Shown here one piece after another: positions 5,689 to 7,828 of a stretch of DNA of 7,828 nucleotides (position 1 is the first letter of the stretch; every line of letters starts with the position of its first letter). This DNA comes from JAENVT01 sp031412355 (GTDB lineage Bacteria; Actinomycetota; Acidimicrobiia; Acidimicrobiales; Ilumatobacteraceae). The position numbers and the translations under genes were made by a program. Below the pieces are notes generated by a model. That model was not told where the DNA came from. It did not search any database and worked only from the letters and a program-made list of their open reading frames with translations. Location: assembly GCA_031412355.1 (NCBI GenBank), contig JANOCR010000213.1, forward strand, positions 1-7,828. The letters run 5' to 3'.

Positions 5689-6521
5689 TCGCCGCCTATC
5701 TGCGGGAGCTGCGCTACAGCTTGGCGACGCTCGCCGACGCGGACGACTGCGTCGCCGAAGCCGAGGACCATCTGCTCGAGGTGGCGGAGCGCCTCCTGGC
5801 AAACGGGCGCACCCCACCGGAAGCCGAGGCCGAGGCCGTGGCCCGCTTCGGCTCGGCGGCACTCGTCGCCCGGGTGTGCATCAGCGAATCGGGGCGGGGT
5901 GCGGCCGTGCCGACCATCCGGACCCGCCGGGCCGGCCTCGCGGCGCTCCTCGCGCCGACGCTGTTGGTGGCAGGGCAAACCGGGAACCTCAGCATCGAAC
6001 GGGGCGTTGCGCATGGCGTAGCCATTGCCCTCCTTGTCGCGGCGTTCCCCGCGCTGTTGTTCGGGCTGTGGGGCCTGCGGGCCCGACACGGTGGTCTTGG
6101 GCCTCTGGTACCTACCGCGTTCGTGCTCGCGCTGCTGTCGCCGATCTTGTCGCTGGCCGCGGGCTGGGCGGCGTTCGTCGCTTTCGTGGTGCTCCTCAGC
6201 CTTGCCCTGGTGGTCTTCGCGATCGAGCTGCTGCGGGCCTCGGTGCTGCCCGTCGTCCCGTTGGTGTTGTTTGCGGCCGGTCCGATCTGCGCCCTCGGTG
6301 TCGCCGCGCTGGCCGCCGGGGTGACCGTGGCCGGCGAAGACGGGGGAGACATTCCGCTCGCGATGACTCTGGCGCCGGTGGGCATCACCGCGGCTGGACT
6401 TGCTTGGCTTGGTTGGCGCCTCTGGCGCGAGCCAGCGGTCGACCACGACGCCTCCCGCCGGCCCGTTCACCACGACTTGACCCGTCGACGTCCAACGTCC
6501 ACTACGACCGCACCCTTGTAA
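5670..6521 (+). CDS. HAAS-domain-like multi-spanning membrane protein
   Basis: This 283-aa protein has a soluble N-terminal helical domain (about 1-75) and roughly six hydrophobic membrane segments (near 88-104, 114-136, 143-165, 167-188, 192-218, 230-252). The N-terminal part, with VAEAEDHLLEVAERL (28-42), PPEAEAEAVARFGS (49-62) and a following short helix, looks like the HAAS/permease-prefix type found next to PadR regulators. These are thought to link membrane state to the regulator or transporter; the exact role is not established. GTG at 5670 is preferred, with GGGAG at 5658-5662 seven nt upstream, over ATG at 5622, which would overlap padR by 67 nt. The charged C-terminal tail of about 30 residues is probably cytoplasmic. 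Confidence 0.82.
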   Translation: MAHDGLIAAYLRELRYSLATLADADDCVAEAEDHLLEVAERLLANGRTPPEAEAEAVARFGSAALVARVCISESGRGAAVPTIRTRRAGLAALLAPTLLVAGQTGNLSIERGVAHGVAIALLVAAFPALLFGLWGLRARHGGLGPLVPTAFVLALLSPILSLAAGWAAFVAFVVLLSLALVVFAIELLRASVLPVVPLVLFAAGPICALGVAALAAGVTVAGEDGGDIPLAMTLAPVGITAAGLAWLGWRLWREPAVDHDASRRPVHHDLTRRRPTSTTTAPL

Positions 6522-6531
6522 CGAGATCATC

Positions 6532-6987
6532 GTGGCCATGTTGTCTCGTGCCGCGTTGGGTTGTATCGGAGTCGCAGCACTCCTACTTGTCGCCTGCAGT
6601 GATGACGGCACGACCGCCGCGGATGGCACAGGCTCCGAGCTCTCGCAGGCGGAGTTCATCGCTGCGGCCGACCGCATCTGCGCCGATGTCGCGAGCCACT
6701 TCGTTGAACTCGACGACCCTGACGGCGAAGGCGGCGCGAAGCCGATCGGGCTGGGTGGCTTCGTCCGTGACTGGGTGACCCAGCTGCGCACTCTCGTCGC
6801 CCCCGCGTCGGTTGCCGATGATTGGCGCGCCGCGCTGGACTTGCTCGAGGAGTCCGCCGACAAGCTCGACCAGGCCGAAGCGGGCGACGAGGCGGCCCAA
6901 TCCGAGGCCCTGTTCGACCTCCAGGCACGTGCCCAGCAGCACATCGACGCGATGGGCGTCCCGTTCGAAGGGTGCTTCATCGAATGA
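6532..6987 (+). CDS. Putative lipoprotein, small, with a cysteine pair
   Basis: The 151-aa product begins with a signal peptide (basic R6, hydrophobic core to A21) ending in the lipobox LVAC, so C22 would be lipidated and the protein anchored outside the membrane. After a short acidic, threonine-rich linker, the mature part is mostly helical and acidic, with an ADRICADV segment at 46-53. The only other cysteines, C50 and C148, could form a disulfide tying the ends together. Small actinobacterial lipoproteins with an early ADxIC motif are a recurring but uncharacterised group. The start is GTG at 6532 or ATG at 6538; neither has a strong ribosome-binding site, and the gene follows the membrane protein by 10 nt. 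The downstream small gene starts in its stop codon. Confidence 0.82.
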   Translation: MAMLSRAALGCIGVAALLLVACSDDGTTAADGTGSELSQAEFIAAADRICADVASHFVELDDPDGEGGAKPIGLGGFVRDWVTQLRTLVAPASVADDWRAALDLLEESADKLDQAEAGDEAAQSEALFDLQARAQQHIDAMGVPFEGCFIE

Positions 6988-7157
6988 GCCGTACCCGTCG
7001 CAGCCTCCTCGTTGTGGTCGGCGTTGCGTTGATCGCCTTTGCAGTCCTCGCCGCGCTCTACGCCGGCGAACCATTCAACATTGCCACCATCGGCGGTGCC
7101 CTCGGCGTCGGCCTCATCGCCTGGGCAGTCGGCTCCCGCCGCAGACGCTCGGATTGA
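6984..7157 (+). CDS. Small two-TM membrane protein
   Basis: The 57-aa product has two hydrophobic segments (about 8-26 and 34-50) joined by a short polar turn AGEPFN. It is flanked by basic residues (MSRTRRS at the start, SRRRRSD at the end), so both ends should face the cytoplasm. Its ATG overlaps the TGA of the lipoprotein gene (ATGA), pointing to translational coupling. No family is recognised. It is probably a partner of the preceding membrane protein, but that is inferred only from the operon. Confidence 0.7.
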   Translation: MSRTRRSLLVVVGVALIAFAVLAALYAGEPFNIATIGGALGVGLIAWAVGSRRRRSD

Positions 7158-7369
7158 AAGCCCTGCGGCGTTTCTTCATCCCACGCCCGAAAGACCGGAC
7201 CTCCTCGAGTCCAGGCCCGGGATCGAGGTGCTCGTCTCGGTCATCGGCGCGGAGGTCGAGGCGTTCGGGTCTGCGTGGGTGACCGGCGTACCGGGCGAGT
7301 TCCTCGACGAGCTTCGCACGGCGATTCGCAAGCACCTGCACGCGAAGGGGTTCCGATCACAGACGATGA
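7154..7369 (+). pseudogene. Frameshifted remnant of a fifth operon gene
   Basis: A TTG at 7154 overlaps the stop of the small membrane gene and opens a frame reading KALRRFFIPRPKDR. The coding signal then moves one frame: from about 7195 the other frame reads PDLLESRPGIEVLVSVIG and continues as EFLDELRTAIRKHLHAKGF, with almost all third positions G or C. This suggests one gene with a single-base indel near 7190-7205 (biological or a sequencing error), or two unrelated pieces. The protein family is not recognised. It ends around the palindrome at 7353-7373, where a leftward remnant also ends. Alternatively a GTG at 7228 could start the second part. Confidence 0.35.
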
Positions 7370-7373
7370 TCGG
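7353..7373. repeat. Inverted repeat at the junction of two convergent remnants
   Basis: CCGATCA and TGATCGG form perfect 7-bp arms around a 7-nt spacer. It lies where the rightward and leftward coding signals end. The arms contain TGA on the plus strand (7367-7369) and on the minus strand (7359-7357). It could be a bidirectional terminator stem, though no T-tracts flank it, or a recombination junction. Confidence 0.35.
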
Positions 7374-7828
7374 CAACGGAGTACCGGCTAGCAGGTCGAG
7401 AGCGTCGTGGATGCGGGAGCGGTTGCGTTCGGTTGCGTGCCACTCAGCAGCAATGGTCCGCCACATTCGTTCTGTGAGGGCTCGATCGGCGGTTTCGATG
7501 TGCGTCATGAACATGTCGTCCGGTACGGGCAGCAGCGCTGCGTACATCCAACCGTTGATGTCGGCGATCTGCATCTCTGCCAGCGGCAACCCCAGCCGCT
7601 CGAATCCCTCGGCGGTACCGCGGTTGGCGATGGTGACGTCGTGGTGTCAGACGGGTCGTCCGAGGTATCCGGCGAAGATTGTTGCTGTCGGGGCTCCGGC
7701 TGGGGGGATGTGTTCTGGTCCGAAGAATCCGTGGGGTCCGCGCTGGGGGACGAGGTGTGTTCGGCTGATGTGGAGCACGTTGTTATGCGAGGTCCGGCGC
7801 CGAAAGACACACAGCGCCGGGCGGCAGG
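7357..7828 (-). pseudogene. Leftward gene remnant with an in-frame stop, partial at window edge
   Basis: On the minus strand one frame is protein-like throughout. It contains VPQRGPHGFFGPEHIPPAG and IFAGYLGRPV, then a TGA at 7649-7647, then continues in the same frame with VTIANRGTAEGFERLG, IADINGWMYAALLPVPDD and ADRALTERMWRTIAAEWH. The codons are GC3-rich on both sides of the stop and the same frame is kept, so a single nonsense change in one gene is likelier than two genes. The second part recalls the N-terminal region of actinobacterial PEP-utilising-enzyme-like proteins (an NGxxY segment, then an alanine/arginine-rich helix with WR...W), but this is a weak memory-based match. After about 7375 the frame becomes low-complexity. 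The 5' end lies outside the window. Confidence 0.42.

Noticed and set aside
5618..6778. A 386-codon plus-strand frame overlapping the HAAS-like gene
   Set aside because: Arginine- and glycine-rich frame-shifted reading of the membrane protein; no hydrophobic segments or motifs.
5571..6980. A 469-codon minus-strand open frame opposite the membrane protein and lipoprotein
   Set aside because: Its composition is low-complexity and charged, with no recognisable domain, whereas the plus-strand genes show TM segments, a lipobox and operon spacing.
7228..7828. Plus-strand frame open from 7228 to the window end
   Set aside because: Beyond about 7370 it is antisense to a better coding signal on the minus strand, so it is unlikely to be a single long gene.

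Overview
The window reads as high-GC actinobacterial chromosome. Third codon positions are rich in G and C, GTG and possibly TTG starts occur, -10 elements are of the TAnnnT type, and one regulator looks leaderless. The mix of families would suit Acidimicrobiia or a related actinomycete group, but that placement is inference. No transposase, integrase, CRISPR array, tRNA or rRNA was seen.

Left edge (1-415): no gene. A leftward promoter wrapped in two copies of an 18-bp palindrome points to a repressor-controlled gene just outside the window; a GC-rich hairpin lies further in. Middle (416-5159): five metabolic genes in three convergent or divergent arrangements. A flavin-containing monooxygenase-like protein (+) meets a SAM methyltransferase (-) with abutting stop codons. 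The methyltransferase is divergent from a single-cysteine OsmC-family protein (+); their promoters sit back to back on one palindrome and their leaders are nearly identical. After a decayed glyoxalase/VOC fragment comes a leftward pair, a cysteine-synthase-family PLP enzyme followed by a luciferase-like monooxygenase, joined by an 8-codon mini-ORF with ATGA overlaps at both ends.

Right part (5350-7157): a tightly packed operon of PadR regulator, HAAS-like multi-spanning membrane protein, lipoprotein and a two-TM small protein. The PadR promoter carries a palindrome exactly between -35 and -10, so autoregulation is likely. The operon seems to run into a frameshifted fifth gene (about 7154-7369), which meets a leftward gene remnant with an in-frame stop (about 7357-7828).

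The middle genes share a loose theme of flavin, thiol and sulfur chemistry (FMO, OsmC, cysteine-synthase fold, LLM), but nothing in the sequence proves a common pathway. The most notable signals are regulatory: three promoters built around palindromes, a mirrored leader, and the mini-ORF coupling two enzymes.
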